A stretch of 64,000 bases of DNA from Nocardioides sp. dk884 (GTDB taxonomy: Bacteria; Actinomycetota; Actinomycetes; Propionibacteriales; Nocardioidaceae), in NCBI RefSeq assembly GCF_009557055.1, contig NZ_CP045649.1:3013501-3077500 (forward strand), read 5' to 3'. Position 1 is the first letter of the stretch. Each line of letters opens with the position of its first letter. The notes beneath the pieces are model-generated. The model was not told the origin of the DNA. It searched no databases and saw nothing but the letters and a program-made list of their open reading frames with translations. The position numbers were made by a program, and so were the translations under genes. Positions 51,979 to 61,961 of the stretch are shown here, piece after piece.

Positions 51979-53499
51979 CTACCCCGCCGACGGTGGTACG
52001 CCGCGGCGCCGGGGCAGGTCGGCGTACCAGCCCGCCAGCCGGCCCTCACGGCCGACCTGGCGCAGCCGCCGCTCGATCCGGGCGGTCGCGTCGCGAGGCG
52101 CGGCGAGGAGCACCTGGTCACCGCCGCGCAGCACCGTCGCGGAGTGCGGGACGAACAACGCGCCCTGGCGCAGCACCAGCGCCACCGCCACCTCGGGGCC
52201 GAAGCGGAGCTCGGAGACCTCGACGCCCGCGAGGCGGGAGTCCGGCGGCACGGCGAACTGCAGCAGCGTGGCGTCCAGCTCGTCGAGGGGCGCGGCGTCG
52301 ATCGCCACGTCGCGCGGACCCACGTCGAGCGCCGCGCCGGTGCGGCGCGCGACCCAGGGCAGGGTGGGCCCCTGGATGAGCGTGAACAGCACGACGAGCA
52401 GGAAGACGACGTCGAAGATGCGCTCGGCACCGGGCAGCCCGACGCTCATCGGGATCGTGGCCAGCACGATCGGGACGGCGCCGCGCAGCCCTGCCCAGCT
52501 GATGAAGGCCTGGTCGCGCAGCGGCACCCGGAACGGCGTCGCGCACACGAGCACCGACAGCGGGCGCGCGACGAGGGTGAGCGCGCTCCCGACGACGAGC
52601 GCGGTGGGCAGCGCCTCGAGCAGCCGGCTCGGGCTGGCCAGCAGGCCGAGCATGATGAACAGCCCGATCTGGGCCAGCCAGGCGAGCCCCTCCACGAAGC
52701 TGTCGGTGGCGCCGCGGTGCGGCAGGCGGGCGTTGCCCAGCACCAGCCCGGCGACGTAGATCGCCATGAGCGCGCTGGCACCGGCCAGCCCCGAGACCGC
52801 GAACGCGACGAACGCGATCGCGACGGTCGCCAGCGGGTAGAGCCCGGCCGCCGGCAGCGCGCTGCGCACGAGCAGCCAGACACCGGCGCGGGCGACCACG
52901 GCGCCGAGCACGACGCCGGCGAGGAGCTGGTAGCCGATCAGGCCGGCGATGCCCAGCGCCCCGGTCTCGTCCCAGGCATCCGAGGTGACGACGGTGACCA
53001 GGATGATCACCGGAGGGTCGTTGAACCCCGACTCGACCTCGACGACCGCGCGCAGCCGACCGCGCACGGCCATCTGGCGCAGCACCGCGAACACCGCGGC
53101 GGCGTCGGTGGAGGAGGCGACCGCCCCCAGCACGATCGCGGTGCGCAGGTCGACGTCGAGGACCCCGTAGGCGAGCCCGCTGGTGACCGCGACGCTGAGG
53201 AACACCCCCACCGTCGCCAGCACCGCGGCCAACGGCGCCACCGGCCGCACCGTCGACCACCGAGTGGTGAACCCGCCCTCGGCGAGGATCATCGCCAGCG
53301 CGACGTTGCCGAGCACCTGGACCAGCTCGGCGTCCTCGAAGCGCAAGCCGAGCCCGGACTCCCCGATCGCCAGCCCGATGCCGAGGTAGACCAGCAGGCT
53401 GGGCAGCCCGGCGCGGGTCGAGAGCCGCACCGCCGCCACCGCGGCGAGCAGCACCAGCGCACCGGCGAGCACGACCAGGTCCAGATCAGCGGGCTCCAC
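51979..53499 (-). CDS. Potassium/proton antiporter (NhaP2/CvrA-like, CPA1)
   Basis: A 506-residue transporter. About 12 hydrophobic segments cover residues 8-400, with AIVLGAVASSTDAAAVFAVL and the Glu/Asp pair VEVESGFNDPPVIILVTVV that marks the CPA exchange site. A cytoplasmic C-terminal TrkA-C-like domain (VAIDAAPLDELDATLLQFAV onward) follows and may sense nucleotide or potassium. GTG 53499 is used. It lies upstream of the carbamate kinase gene on the same strand with a 94-bp gap. Confidence 0.9.
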   Translation of the reverse strand: MEPADLDLVVLAGALVLLAAVAAVRLSTRAGLPSLLVYLGIGLAIGESGLGLRFEDAELVQVLGNVALAMILAEGGFTTRWSTVRPVAPLAAVLATVGVFLSVAVTSGLAYGVLDVDLRTAIVLGAVASSTDAAAVFAVLRQMAVRGRLRAVVEVESGFNDPPVIILVTVVTSDAWDETGALGIAGLIGYQLLAGVVLGAVVARAGVWLLVRSALPAAGLYPLATVAIAFVAFAVSGLAGASALMAIYVAGLVLGNARLPHRGATDSFVEGLAWLAQIGLFIMLGLLASPSRLLEALPTALVVGSALTLVARPLSVLVCATPFRVPLRDQAFISWAGLRGAVPIVLATIPMSVGLPGAERIFDVVFLLVVLFTLIQGPTLPWVARRTGAALDVGPRDVAIDAAPLDELDATLLQFAVPPDSRLAGVEVSELRFGPEVAVALVLRQGALFVPHSATVLRGGDQVLLAAPRDATARIERRLRQVGREGRLAGWYADLPRRRGVPPSAG

Positions 53500-53526
53500 G
53501 GCTGCTCCCCGCCCCCGCCGGCAGCC

Positions 53527-53561
53527 GGAGGGCCGGCACCCCCACGGGATGCCGGCCCTCC
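53527..53561 (-). terminator. Hairpin terminator of the M14 carboxypeptidase gene
   Basis: A perfect 12-bp stem (GGAGGGCCGGCA with TGCCGGCCCTCC) with an 11-base loop. It lies 46 bp after the stop codon of the M14 gene on the minus strand and before the antiporter. It has no U-run. Confidence 0.6.
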
Positions 53562-53606
53562 TCTGCTCCTGCCACCTCTCCTACCGCTTCGCCTCAGCGC
53601 ACGGCC

Positions 53607-56600
53607 TCAGCGCAGGGTGACGGTCCTGCTCGCCGAGCTCCCCTTCACCAGGGCGGTGCCGGCGAACGTGGCCTTCACGACGTGGCGACCGGCACCGAGC
53701 CGGAGCCGCACGGTGCGGCTGCCGGCGTCGGCCGCGGTCAGCCGCAGGGTGCGGACGACCCGGCCCCGGTCGCTCAGCACGAGGGTGCCGACCGCCGGCA
53801 GCCGCGGCACCACGACCCGGACCGTGGCCGCGACCTGCCCGCGACCCGGGCCATCGACCCGCGTCAGCTTCAGGGCGGTCCGCGAGGCGGCCTTGGCCAC
53901 CCGGACCGTCACCGGCGCGCTGGTCGCGACGTCGTACGCCGGGTCGCTCGGGGTGAACCGGGCGACGACCGAGGTGGCCCCGGGTCGCAGGCCGGGCACC
54001 CGCAGCGACGCCGTGCCGCCCGTGGTCGGGCCGGTGGCGACGACCCGGCCGTCGACCAGCAGCTCCACGATGCCGTCGACCGGGCCGGTGGCACCGGAGG
54101 TGCTCACCCGGACCGTGGCCGCCCCGGGGTAGGTCACCTTCGCGACCGGCTCGATGGTGACGCCCACCTCTCCCGGCGCGACGACGCCCGCACCCTCGGG
54201 GGCGGCCCAGAACAGCGCGGTCGCCGCCTGGCTCAGCCCGCCCTTCGGGTGGTTGCGGAAGAACACCGAGGTGCCGAACACGACCGTACGGGCGCCCGAG
54301 GCGGCCTCCGCGGAGACCACCGAGGCCTGGCCGGCGGCGCTCGCCGGGCCGTCCGGCACCGGCCCGCCCGCCCCGTCCGGCGACTGGCGCCAGTGGCCGG
54401 CCAGCAGCGGGTCCGCGCCGTAGCGCTGCTCGACCTTCACGCCGGCGCCGAGCCCGGTGAACCAGGCCGCCGGGTAGATGAACGAGGCGTCCTGGGGGTG
54501 CGCCGCGAACAGCGAGTCCGCGGGGGTGTCGACCGCGACGATGCCGTTGCCCGCGCGGTTGCCGGCCACGGCGGTGCCGGTGAGCAGCCCGAAGGACTGC
54601 GCGGCGTTGAAGGCGGCGGTGCTGCGGCCCACGAGCGCGCCCCCGTCGTCGAGGAGGGCCTGCACCCGGGTGTGTGCCACCGAGCCGGCGGCCGGGTTGA
54701 ACGCGCTGCCGATCCACATCGCGTCGACCCCCTCGAGCAGCGCCGGGGTGGTCTCGAGCGAGGCCGCGGTGACCTGGACCAGGTCGTCGAAGCCGAGCTC
54801 GGTGAGCGAGAGCCGGTCGTCCTGGGTGCCGACGTAGGCGATCGTGAGGTCCTGCAGGTCCCGGGTCCCCGGGTCGTCGAGGGCGTCGAGGTCCGCCTCG
54901 CTGGCGGCCTCGAAGGCGACGTCGTACTCCTCCGCGGCCGCGGCCGCCTCGTCGTACCCCGCGGGCTCGACGACCGCGACGCCGTCGGTCAGCATCGACA
55001 CCGCCACGCCGTCCTCCAGCAGCGCGTTGAGCGCCTGGAAGTCGGCGACCCCGGCGAGCTCGAGGCTGAGGTGGTCCGGGCCGTCCGGCACCGCGGCGCC
55101 GGACGCCGGCGCCTCGATCGGAGTGGTCGCGCCGAGCGGCGCGTCGGTGGTCAGGCCGACCTTGTCGACCGTCGCGCCCCACAGGTAGGACAGGCTCCAG
55201 GCGGAGATGTCGTACATCGAGGGCACCTTCGAGGAGATGTCGTCACCGAGGTCGAGCAGCGAGTTGGCCAGGCCGCGCAGCGGCTGGTGCATGTCGACCA
55301 CCCAGGAGCCGGCCGGGTACGTCGTGCCACCGACGCTCGTGGGCGCGTCCAGGGTGCCGACCTCGATGTCGTGAAGCAGCAGCTGGCGCACCAGCCGGGC
55401 CGCGTCGCTCGCCGAGCGCTGCCCCTCGCCCTTCGGGATCACGTAGGCCCGCGGCAGGGTGACCGGCTCCTGGTCGTCGACGACGTCCCACAGCTCCTTC
55501 CACTGCGAGGGCCCCGGCACGTTGTCCACACCGGCCTCGGTGAGCGCGGTCTTGGGCTCACCGGCGACGCCGCGGCGGAACGTCTCGATCTGGTTGAGCA
55601 GCATCTCCCGGGCGTTGGCGGAGTCGTCGAGGTAGTCGACGATGCCGGCCATGGTCTCCTCGGCGACCTCGACGTTGACGACCGCACGCTCCGGCGTCTG
55701 CCGGGTGCCGCCTGCGGCGCCCCGGGTCAGCGGGAGCTCGACGGTCGCGCTCGCGGCGCCGTAGAACGCGGCGTACTGGGCGGTGAAGATCGGCGGGAAG
55801 TCGTCCCAGCCGTCCGGGGTGTCGCGGTAGGGGATCTTGACGTGGGCGGTCTCCGGGCCGGTGTTCTCCGGCACCACCTCGCCGGTCTCGACGTTGTAGT
55901 AGGTGTTGCCGGGGATCGCGGCGTCGACGACCCGCTGCTCCACCGCGAGCGAGAGCGCGTAGTTGTGGGGGATGTAGAGGTCGTACTCGTAGTTGGAGCC
56001 GTGCGGCGGGCCGCACGGCTCGAGCTGCAGCACGCTGGTGTAGCCGTGGAAGTCCGCGGCGTAGATCGGCTGGATCGCCTGGGCGGTGCGGATGAACGAC
56101 CGGGTCTCCGGCGTGGTGTTGGTGATCATGTCGCGGTTGGGGTCCAGGCCGAGCGCGGTGGCCCGGGTGGCGTTGGTGCGACCGTCGGGGTTGAGCGAGG
56201 GCGAGAAGTAGACCCGGTTGTTGCGCAGGATCCCGCCGACCTCCGACAGCGGCGCGGTGGCGAGGTGCTCGATGTAGCGCAGGGCGCCGTCGGTGCCCTC
56301 CCACTCGTTGCCGTGGATGTTGTTGCTGATCCAGATCGGCGTCTTGTACTGCGCGAGCAGCTGCTTGTCGGCGGCCGCGGCGGTCGGGTCGTTCTTGATC
56401 TTGTCGCGCCAGGCCGTCTGCTGGGCGGTGTCCTCGGCCCGCTCGGGCGCGGTCAGGGTGACCAGGTAGAGGTCGCGTCCCTCGGTGGACTGCCCGACGA
56501 CCTGCACCGAGATCCGGTCGCTGACCTTCATCAGCTCCGTCAGCCGCGGCGCCAGGTCGGGGTGGCCGAGCAGCGCCGCGGTGTGCGCGGCGTCGTCGGG

Positions 56601-56885
56601 GTTGTCGCGGTAGAAGCGCAGCCGCGGCTGGAAGGGGTAGGACGTGGGCATCTCCAGCGGGCTGCCCGCGACCGGCGCCGCGGCGGCGGACCGGGCGACC
56701 TCGGCCCGCTCCAGCGGGTCGACCCGGGTCGCGGTGGCCGGGCCGCGGCCCGCACCGGAGCCGCGCGGCTCGGCGGCCGTGGGGGCCGACGGTGGGTCGA
56801 GGGCCGTGGCCGGGGAGAGACCGGCGGTCACCGAGGCGACCAGCGCGAAGCCGGTCAGGCCGACCAGCGCACGTGATTTCGTCAC
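53607..56885 (-). CDS. Large secreted M14-family zinc carboxypeptidase with C-terminal Ig-like repeats
   Basis: A 1092-residue exported protein. A Sec signal peptide covers about residues 1-29 (ALVGLTGFALVASVTAGLSP). The M14 domain has zinc ligands His191 and Glu194 (NNIHGNEWEG) and His280 (AADFHGYT), SPSLNPDGR and catalytic Glu383 (ATVELPL). A middle GATase-like region (about 620-880) precedes one or two Ig-like domains (about 895-1092, VRVSTSGATGPVDGIVELLV). It trims peptides outside the cell. GTG 56885 is used. Confidence 0.9.
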   Translation of the reverse strand: MTKSRALVGLTGFALVASVTAGLSPATALDPPSAPTAAEPRGSGAGRGPATATRVDPLERAEVARSAAAAPVAGSPLEMPTSYPFQPRLRFYRDNPDDAAHTAALLGHPDLAPRLTELMKVSDRISVQVVGQSTEGRDLYLVTLTAPERAEDTAQQTAWRDKIKNDPTAAAADKQLLAQYKTPIWISNNIHGNEWEGTDGALRYIEHLATAPLSEVGGILRNNRVYFSPSLNPDGRTNATRATALGLDPNRDMITNTTPETRSFIRTAQAIQPIYAADFHGYTSVLQLEPCGPPHGSNYEYDLYIPHNYALSLAVEQRVVDAAIPGNTYYNVETGEVVPENTGPETAHVKIPYRDTPDGWDDFPPIFTAQYAAFYGAASATVELPLTRGAAGGTRQTPERAVVNVEVAEETMAGIVDYLDDSANAREMLLNQIETFRRGVAGEPKTALTEAGVDNVPGPSQWKELWDVVDDQEPVTLPRAYVIPKGEGQRSASDAARLVRQLLLHDIEVGTLDAPTSVGGTTYPAGSWVVDMHQPLRGLANSLLDLGDDISSKVPSMYDISAWSLSYLWGATVDKVGLTTDAPLGATTPIEAPASGAAVPDGPDHLSLELAGVADFQALNALLEDGVAVSMLTDGVAVVEPAGYDEAAAAAEEYDVAFEAASEADLDALDDPGTRDLQDLTIAYVGTQDDRLSLTELGFDDLVQVTAASLETTPALLEGVDAMWIGSAFNPAAGSVAHTRVQALLDDGGALVGRSTAAFNAAQSFGLLTGTAVAGNRAGNGIVAVDTPADSLFAAHPQDASFIYPAAWFTGLGAGVKVEQRYGADPLLAGHWRQSPDGAGGPVPDGPASAAGQASVVSAEAASGARTVVFGTSVFFRNHPKGGLSQAATALFWAAPEGAGVVAPGEVGVTIEPVAKVTYPGAATVRVSTSGATGPVDGIVELLVDGRVVATGPTTGGTASLRVPGLRPGATSVVARFTPSDPAYDVATSAPVTVRVAKAASRTALKLTRVDGPGRGQVAATVRVVVPRLPAVGTLVLSDRGRVVRTLRLTAADAGSRTVRLRLGAGRHVVKATFAGTALVKGSSASRTVTLR

Positions 56886-57246
56886 AGGGAGCTCTTTCTC
56901 TGGGGGGCGGGCTGCCGGCGCGGCGGAGAAGAGGCTCGCGCCGCCGTCAGACTGTCTGACACCCGTGGGCTGCGCCCGCTCGTCACAGAGACGTCATGAA
57001 AATTTTCCCGGCGGTCATCAGCCAGCGCCGGGCGGCGGCTGGCGTCGGCGGACCGGGCGAGCAGTGCGGATCGGGGGGAAGGTCACGGGCGGCGCCCTGG
57101 CCGTCCTCCCTGCGCTGCTCCCCGCCAGGTCCGGCCGACGCCCCGATCCTCGGCCCGGGCGGTGTCCGGCGGAATGGGGGCTGCCACCCATCTCGCGTCC
57201 TCCAGGAGGGGTGACAGCGGCGCCGGCGTGGGCCACGCTGTCGCAC
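56886..57246. other. Divergent intergenic region between the M14 gene and the kinase gene
   Basis: A 361-bp gap. It holds a 15-bp palindrome (56946-56960), an AT-rich island (AAAATTTTC near 56999-57007) and otherwise GC-rich sequence. No convincing ORF was found. It must carry the promoters of the carboxypeptidase and the two-component genes. Confidence 0.7.
56946..56960. promoter_or_regulatory. 15-bp palindromic operator candidate
   Basis: GTCAGACTGTCTGAC has perfect 7-bp arms around one T. It lies 61 bp upstream of the M14 GTG start and near the divergent kinase gene. A dimeric regulator could bind here. The NarL-type regulator encoded nearby is one candidate, but that is speculation. Confidence 0.5.
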
Positions 57247-58233
57247 GTGCGCTCCCCGAGGTTCCTCGCGAGGATGCCGCTGCTCGGGCAGGTCTGCCTG
57301 GTCAACGGTGCGGTGCTCGCCGCGGCGACGGCGCTGCTGCTCCTCTCCCCGGCCCGGATCTCTGCCGAGGCGGCGCGGACCGAGGTCGTGGTCGTGCTCG
57401 CCGGCCTCGCCGTCGTGCTGGCGCTCGACGCGCTGCTGCTGCGCTCCTCGCTGAGCCCCGTCGACCGGGTGGTCCGCCAGATGTCGGAGGTCGACCGGAT
57501 GCGCCCCGGCGACCGCCTCGACGACCCGGGTGAGGGCGCCGGCGCCCAGCTGGTGCGCGGGGCCAACGCGATGCTGGACCGGCTCGAGGCCGAGCAGCGC
57601 GCGAGCAGCGCCCGGGCGCTCGCCGCCCAGGAGGCCGAGCGCCACCGCATCGCCCAGGAGCTGCACGACCAGGTCGGCCAGAGCCTGACGGTGGTGCTGC
57701 TCGGCCTCAAGCAGGTCCAGCAGCACGCGCCCGAGCACCTGCTCGCGGAGCTGCAGCTGGTGCGCGACAGCACCCGTGCCGCGCTCGACGACGTACGCCG
57801 GGTGGCGCGGCAGCTGCGCCCGGGCGTGCTCGACGACCTCGGGCTGAGCAGCGCGCTGGCCGCGCTGTGCAGCGAGTTCGAGGCCCACGGCACCGCCCGG
57901 GTGCGACGCACCGTGGCGCCCGGGCTGCCGCCGCTGAGCGCCGACGTCGAGCTGGTGGTCTACCGGGTCGCCCAGGAGGCGCTCACCAACGCCGCCCGGC
58001 ACTCCGGTGCACGTGAGGTCGCCGTCTCGCTGACCCGGCTGGGCGACACGGTCGTGCTGGAGGTCTGCGACGACGGGCGCGACGGACCCGGCTCGATCGT
58101 CCCCGGCGCCGGCGTCAGCGGCATGCGGGAGCGGGCGCTGCTGGTCGGCGGCACGCTCCGGGTGGAGGGCGGTGCCGGCGCCGGGACCCGGGTCCGCCTG
58201 GTGGTGCCGCTGGCGCCCGGGGTGCGGCCGTGA
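57247..58233 (+). CDS. Sensor histidine kinase, NarL/DesK type (HisKA_3)
   Basis: A 328-residue membrane kinase. Two transmembrane helices lie near residues 14-36 and 48-66 (VVVLAGLAVVLALDALLLR), with a very short loop between them. A HAMP-like linker is followed by HisKA_3 with the phospho-His in RIAQELHDQVGQSLTVVL. The ATPase domain has VYRVAQEALTNAARHSGA (N box) and GAGVSGMRERALLVGG (G box). With almost no external domain, it may sense a membrane signal. GTG 57247 is used. The response regulator overlaps its stop. Confidence 0.92.
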   Translation: MRSPRFLARMPLLGQVCLVNGAVLAAATALLLLSPARISAEAARTEVVVVLAGLAVVLALDALLLRSSLSPVDRVVRQMSEVDRMRPGDRLDDPGEGAGAQLVRGANAMLDRLEAEQRASSARALAAQEAERHRIAQELHDQVGQSLTVVLLGLKQVQQHAPEHLLAELQLVRDSTRAALDDVRRVARQLRPGVLDDLGLSSALAALCSEFEAHGTARVRRTVAPGLPPLSADVELVVYRVAQEALTNAARHSGAREVAVSLTRLGDTVVLEVCDDGRDGPGSIVPGAGVSGMRERALLVGGTLRVEGGAGAGTRVRLVVPLAPGVRP

Positions 58234-58874
58234 CCCGGATCCTGCTCGCCGACGACCACGCGCTGGTACGCCGCGGCGTACGCCTGATCCTGGAGCAGGA
58301 GCCCGACCTGAGCGTGGTGGCGGAGGCCGGGGACGGCGAGGAGGCGGTGCGGCTGCTGCGCGAGACGCCCGTCGACCTGGTCGTGCTGGACATCGCGATG
58401 CCGCGCACGACCGGCCTCCAGGCGGCCCGCGAGATCGCCCGGCGCCGCGACCCGCCGCGGGTGCTGATGCTGTCGATGCACGACAACGAGCAGTACTTCT
58501 TCGAGTCGCTGCGCCTCGGCGCCAGCGGCTACGTCTTGAAGTCGGTCGCCGACGAGGACCTGGTCGGTGCCGTGCGCGCGGCGATGCGCGGTGAGGCGTT
58601 CGTCTACCCCGGCGCGATGGGCACGCTGGTGCGCGACTACCTCGCCCGGCTGCGCCGCGGCGAGCGGGTGCCGGACACCGTGCTCACCGAGCGCGAGGAC
58701 CAGGTGCTGAAGCTGATCGCCGAGGGATCCTCCACCCGCGAGATCGCCGCCGCCCTGGTGATCAGCCCGAAGACCGTCGAGCGCCACCGCGCCAACATCC
58801 TGGCCAAGCTCGGCATGCGCGACCGCACCCAGCTCACCCGCTACGCGATCCGGGCGGGGCTGATCGAGCCCTGA
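58230..58874 (+). CDS. NarL/FixJ-family response regulator
   Basis: A 214-residue two-domain regulator. The receiver has acidic residues in ILLADDHALVRRGV and the phospho-Asp in LVVLDIAMPRTTG, with Lys in GYVLKSV. The C-terminal LuxR-type helix-turn-helix is LTEREDQVLKLIAEGSSTRE, then ISPKTVERHRANILAKLGMR. GTG 58230 overlaps the kinase TGA, so the pair is coupled. The target is unknown; the adjacent secreted M14 gene is a candidate. Confidence 0.94.
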   Translation: MTRILLADDHALVRRGVRLILEQEPDLSVVAEAGDGEEAVRLLRETPVDLVVLDIAMPRTTGLQAAREIARRRDPPRVLMLSMHDNEQYFFESLRLGASGYVLKSVADEDLVGAVRAAMRGEAFVYPGAMGTLVRDYLARLRRGERVPDTVLTEREDQVLKLIAEGSSTREIAAALVISPKTVERHRANILAKLGMRDRTQLTRYAIRAGLIEP

Positions 58875-58896
58875 CGTTACAGCCGGGGGCCCGCCG

Positions 58897-60387
58897 TCAG
58901 GTCCCGCAGAACGTCTGGAAGGTGTCCCCGAACCCCTCGGGCGCCGGGGCGGCGTACCGCTCCAGCCCGGGTCGTACGTCGAAGGGGCGCGACACGGCGT
59001 CGACGAGCCGGCGCAGCGGGTCCAGGTCGCCCTCGGTCGCGGCATCGAGCGCCTCCTCGACCAGGTGGTTGCGCGGGATGTAGACGGGGTTGACCCGGTC
59101 CATGGCGTCCGCGTCGGGGCCGAGCGCCAGCCACCGGTCCAGCCAGGCGTCGGCGGCCGGGAGGTCGAGGACCAGCTCGCGGAAGGCCTCGCGCTCCCCG
59201 CGCGCCGCCTGCCCCAGCGCCCGGAACGCCGAGGTGTAGTCGACCCGGGCCCCGTGGAGCAGCTCGAGCAGCGCCTGGCCCAGCTCGATGACCGCCTCGT
59301 CCTCGAGCGAGCCCGAGCCGGACTCCGACACAGCTCCCCCCGCCAGCCCCAGCTTGCCGCGCATCCCCTCGGCCCAGGCGGCGACGTAGGCACGCCCGAA
59401 GCTGCCGAGCGCCTCGGTGGCGATCGCGACGGCGCGTTCCTGGTCCTCGTCGATCAGCGGCAGCAGCGCCTCGGCGAAGCGCGCGAGGTTCCACTGGGTG
59501 ACCGCCGGCTGGTTGCCGTAGGCGTAGCGCCCGCCGGTGTCGATGGAGCTGAACACGGTCGCCGGGTCGTAGCCCTCGAGGAACGCGCACGGCCCGAAGT
59601 CGATGCTCTCCCCCGAGATCGTCACGTTGTCGGTGTTGAGCACCCCGTGGATGAATCCGATCATCATCCATCGCGCCACCAGCTCGGCCTGGGCGACCGC
59701 GACCGACTCCAGCAGCGCGAGATAGGGCTGCTCGGCGTCGCGCGCGGCCGGGTGGTGCCGCTCGATCGCGTGGTCGGCGAGGCGGCGCAGCAGGTCGACG
59801 TCGTCGGTGGCGCGGGCGTACTGGAAGGTGCCGACCCGCAGGTGGCTGGCCGCCACCCGGGCCAGCACCGCCCCGGGCAGCACGGTCTCGCGCTGCACCG
59901 CCCCGCCGGTCGCGACCACCGCCAGCGCCCGGGTCGTGGGGACTCCGAGCGCGTGCAGGGCGCTGCTCACGACGTGCTCGCGCAACATCGGGCCCACCGC
60001 CGCGAGCCCGTCGCCGCCGCGCGCGAACGGCGTACGACCCGAGCCCTTGAGGTGCAGGTCGCGGCGGCGGCCGGCGCGGTCGGTGAGCTCGCCGAGCAGC
60101 AGCGCGCGCCCGTCGCCGAGGCGCGGGGAGTAGCCGCCGAACTGGTGCCCGGCGTAGGCCTGGGCGACCGGGCGGACGCCGTCGGGCAGGGCGGTGCCGG
60201 TCAGGAACCGCACCCCCTCGGGCGTGCGCAGCCAGTCGGGGTCGAGGCCGAGGTCGCGGGCCAGGTCGTCGTCGAGGACCAGCAGCTGGGGGTCGGGCGC
60301 CTCGGCGGCGGACCACGGCACCACCAGCTCGGGCAGCTCGCGGGCGTAGCGGTCGTCGAGGAGGCTCGTGGACGGTGCGGTGCTCAC
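58897..60387 (-). CDS. selO: Protein adenylyltransferase SelO (YdiU/UPF0061)
   Basis: A 496-residue pseudokinase-fold enzyme that AMPylates proteins using an inverted ATP site. Landmarks are [94 protein letters not shown] and [18 protein letters not shown]. The C-terminus QTFCGT has Cys where the eukaryotic enzyme has selenocysteine. GTG 60387 is used. A hexanucleotide repeat lies just upstream. Confidence 0.94.
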   Translation of the reverse strand: MSTAPSTSLLDDRYARELPELVVPWSAAEAPDPQLLVLDDDLARDLGLDPDWLRTPEGVRFLTGTALPDGVRPVAQAYAGHQFGGYSPRLGDGRALLLGELTDRAGRRRDLHLKGSGRTPFARGGDGLAAVGPMLREHVVSSALHALGVPTTRALAVVATGGAVQRETVLPGAVLARVAASHLRVGTFQYARATDDVDLLRRLADHAIERHHPAARDAEQPYLALLESVAVAQAELVARWMMIGFIHGVLNTDNVTISGESIDFGPCAFLEGYDPATVFSSIDTGGRYAYGNQPAVTQWNLARFAEALLPLIDEDQERAVAIATEALGSFGRAYVAAWAEGMRGKLGLAGGAVSESGSGSLEDEAVIELGQALLELLHGARVDYTSAFRALGQAARGEREAFRELVLDLPAADAWLDRWLALGPDADAMDRVNPVYIPRNHLVEEALDAATEGDLDPLRRLVDAVSRPFDVRPGLERYAAPAPEGFGDTFQTFCGT

Positions 60388-60432
60388 ACCCTCGAGGCTA
60401 CGCAGGGCCGGTGAGCCTGCCCCGCGCACACC

Positions 60433-60461
60433 GTGCCCGTGCCCGTGCCCGTGCCCGTGCC
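60433..60461. repeat. Hexanucleotide tandem repeat (GTGCCC), about 4.8 copies
   Basis: Four full GTGCCC units and a partial fifth, in the 74 bp between the stop of the SDR gene and the start of selO, both read on the minus strand. It could vary in copy number and so change spacing in the selO leader. Confidence 0.85.
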
Positions 60462-61211
60462 TCAGCGCCCGCCGCCGACGCGCAGCGTGGTGCCGGTGAC
60501 GTAGGAGGCCTCCGCGCTCATCAGCCAGGCCACCGCGTCGGCGACCTCCGCGGGCTCCCCCGCCCGCCCGAGCGGCACCTGTGCACCCACCCGTTCGGCA
60601 CGCCCCGCGTCCCCCGCGTCGGCGTGGATGCCGGTGCGGATGATCCCCGGCGCCACCGCGACCACCCGGATGCCCTCGGCGGCGACCTCCTGGGCGAGGC
60701 CGACGGTGAGCGCCTCGACGCCGGCCTTGGCCGCGGCGTAGTGGACGTACTCCCCCGGCGCGCCGAGGCTGGCCGCCACCGAGCTGAGGTTGACCAGGAC
60801 CCCGCCACGTCCGCCGTACGTCGTGCCCATCGCGTGGACCGCGGCCCGTGCGCAGAGCAGCGCCGCGCTGAGGTTGAGCGCGACGCTGTCGTGGATCACC
60901 TGGACAGGGGTCTCGGCGAGCGTCGCGAGGCGGAACGTCGCGCCGGCGCAGTTGACCACCCCGGTGACCGTGCCGTGCTCGGCGGCGCGGGCGAAGAGCC
61001 GGTCGAGGCCGCCGGGCTCGGTGACGTCGACGCGCACCAGCTGGCAGCCGGCGCCGGCGTCCTCGACGGCCAGGCGGCACTCCTCGGCGGCCTCGGTGTC
61101 CTCGCGGTAGCCGAGCACCAGGTCGTGCCCGTCGAGGGCCAGGCGCAGCGCGGTGGCGGCCCCGATGCCCCGGGTGCCGCCGGTGATGACGGTCAGTGGT
61201 CGGTGGCTCAT
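60462..61211 (-). CDS. SDR-family oxidoreductase (3-oxoacyl-ACP reductase-like)
   Basis: A 249-residue classical short-chain dehydrogenase. The cofactor motif is [19 protein letters not shown], followed by NCAGA, then the catalytic Ser in [11 protein letters not shown] and Tyr-Lys in [14 protein letters not shown]. The end is [10 protein letters not shown]. It resembles FabG-like ketoreductases, but the substrate is unknown. ATG 61211 lies 7 bp from the NmrA-like gene upstream, which is on the same strand. Confidence 0.92.
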   Translation of the reverse strand: MSHRPLTVITGGTRGIGAATALRLALDGHDLVLGYREDTEAAEECRLAVEDAGAGCQLVRVDVTEPGGLDRLFARAAEHGTVTGVVNCAGATFRLATLAETPVQVIHDSVALNLSAALLCARAAVHAMGTTYGGRGGVLVNLSSVAASLGAPGEYVHYAAAKAGVEALTVGLAQEVAAEGIRVVAVAPGIIRTGIHADAGDAGRAERVGAQVPLGRAGEPAEVADAVAWLMSAEASYVTGTTLRVGGGR

Positions 61212-61218
61212 CGGGCCA

Positions 61219-61950
61219 TCATGCGCGCCGGGCGGGCTCCGCGTCCCGGCCCAGCAGCGCGGCGAGCGGGAGAGTGCCGACCGGGAGGCCGTGGCGGTCG
61301 TAGTAGTCGAACATCGCGAGCAGCCATTCGCGCTCGCGCTCTCCGAGAGCCGCGCCGTCGGTGGCGGCCCACTGCCGAGGGCTCACCACCTCCACCTCGA
61401 CGCCGGCCTCGGCGGCCAGCTCCGCGACGCTGCTGCGCCGGGAGGCGAGCTCGTAGGTCGCGCCCTCGTGGCCCGGCTCGAGCAGCACGGTGGCGACCGC
61501 CTCGCCGACCTCGCGCAGGTCGGCGAACCCGAACGGTGCCTCGGCGCGGTAGGCCAGGCGCACCGGGCCGGTGAGGTCGAGGTTCTGCAGGTAGGCGCCG
61601 GGCTGGAGGATCGTCCAGGCCAGCCCGGAGCGGCGTACCAGGTCCTCGGCCACGGCCTTGCCCACGTGGTGCGGCAGCGCCGGGGCGTACGGCGAGGCCA
61701 CCGAGTGGTAGCCGATCCGGCGCACCCGCGCCACGCGTGCGGCCTCGATCGCCGCGGCGACGTACGCCGGCTCGTCGGGGTGCAGGTTGGGCGCGACGAC
61801 ATACACCGCGTCGCACCCGCGCAGCGCGCCGGCCAGGTCGGGCCAGTCGGCCCGGCCCAGCGGCACGCCGACGGCGCCGCGGCCCTCGAGGGCGGCGAGG
61901 ACCGATCGTCCGGTCTTGCCGTGTCCCCCGAGGACCGCGACGCGTGTCAT
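61219..61950 (-). CDS. NmrA-like NAD(P)-binding protein
   Basis: A 243-residue atypical SDR of the NmrA/azoreductase-like class. It has VAVLGGHGKTGRSVLAALEG (the dinucleotide motif), CDAVYVVAPN, RIGYHSVASPYAPALPHHVG and WTILQPGAYLQNL. The catalytic Tyr-Lys of classical SDRs is absent. It may sense or reduce with NADPH. It is 7 bp from the SDR gene and 11 bp from the hydantoinase gene, so the three genes are likely co-transcribed. Confidence 0.85.
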   Translation of the reverse strand: MTRVAVLGGHGKTGRSVLAALEGRGAVGVPLGRADWPDLAGALRGCDAVYVVAPNLHPDEPAYVAAAIEAARVARVRRIGYHSVASPYAPALPHHVGKAVAEDLVRRSGLAWTILQPGAYLQNLDLTGPVRLAYRAEAPFGFADLREVGEAVATVLLEPGHEGATYELASRRSSVAELAAEAGVEVEVVSPRQWAATDGAALGEREREWLLAMFDYYDRHGLPVGTLPLAALLGRDAEPARRA

Positions 61951-61961
61951 CGGCCCTGGCC

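Noticed and set aside
53682..56876. 1064-residue open frame opposite the M14 gene
   Set aside because: Same cause: the real gene has a signal peptide and a zinc site, while the shadow has none.
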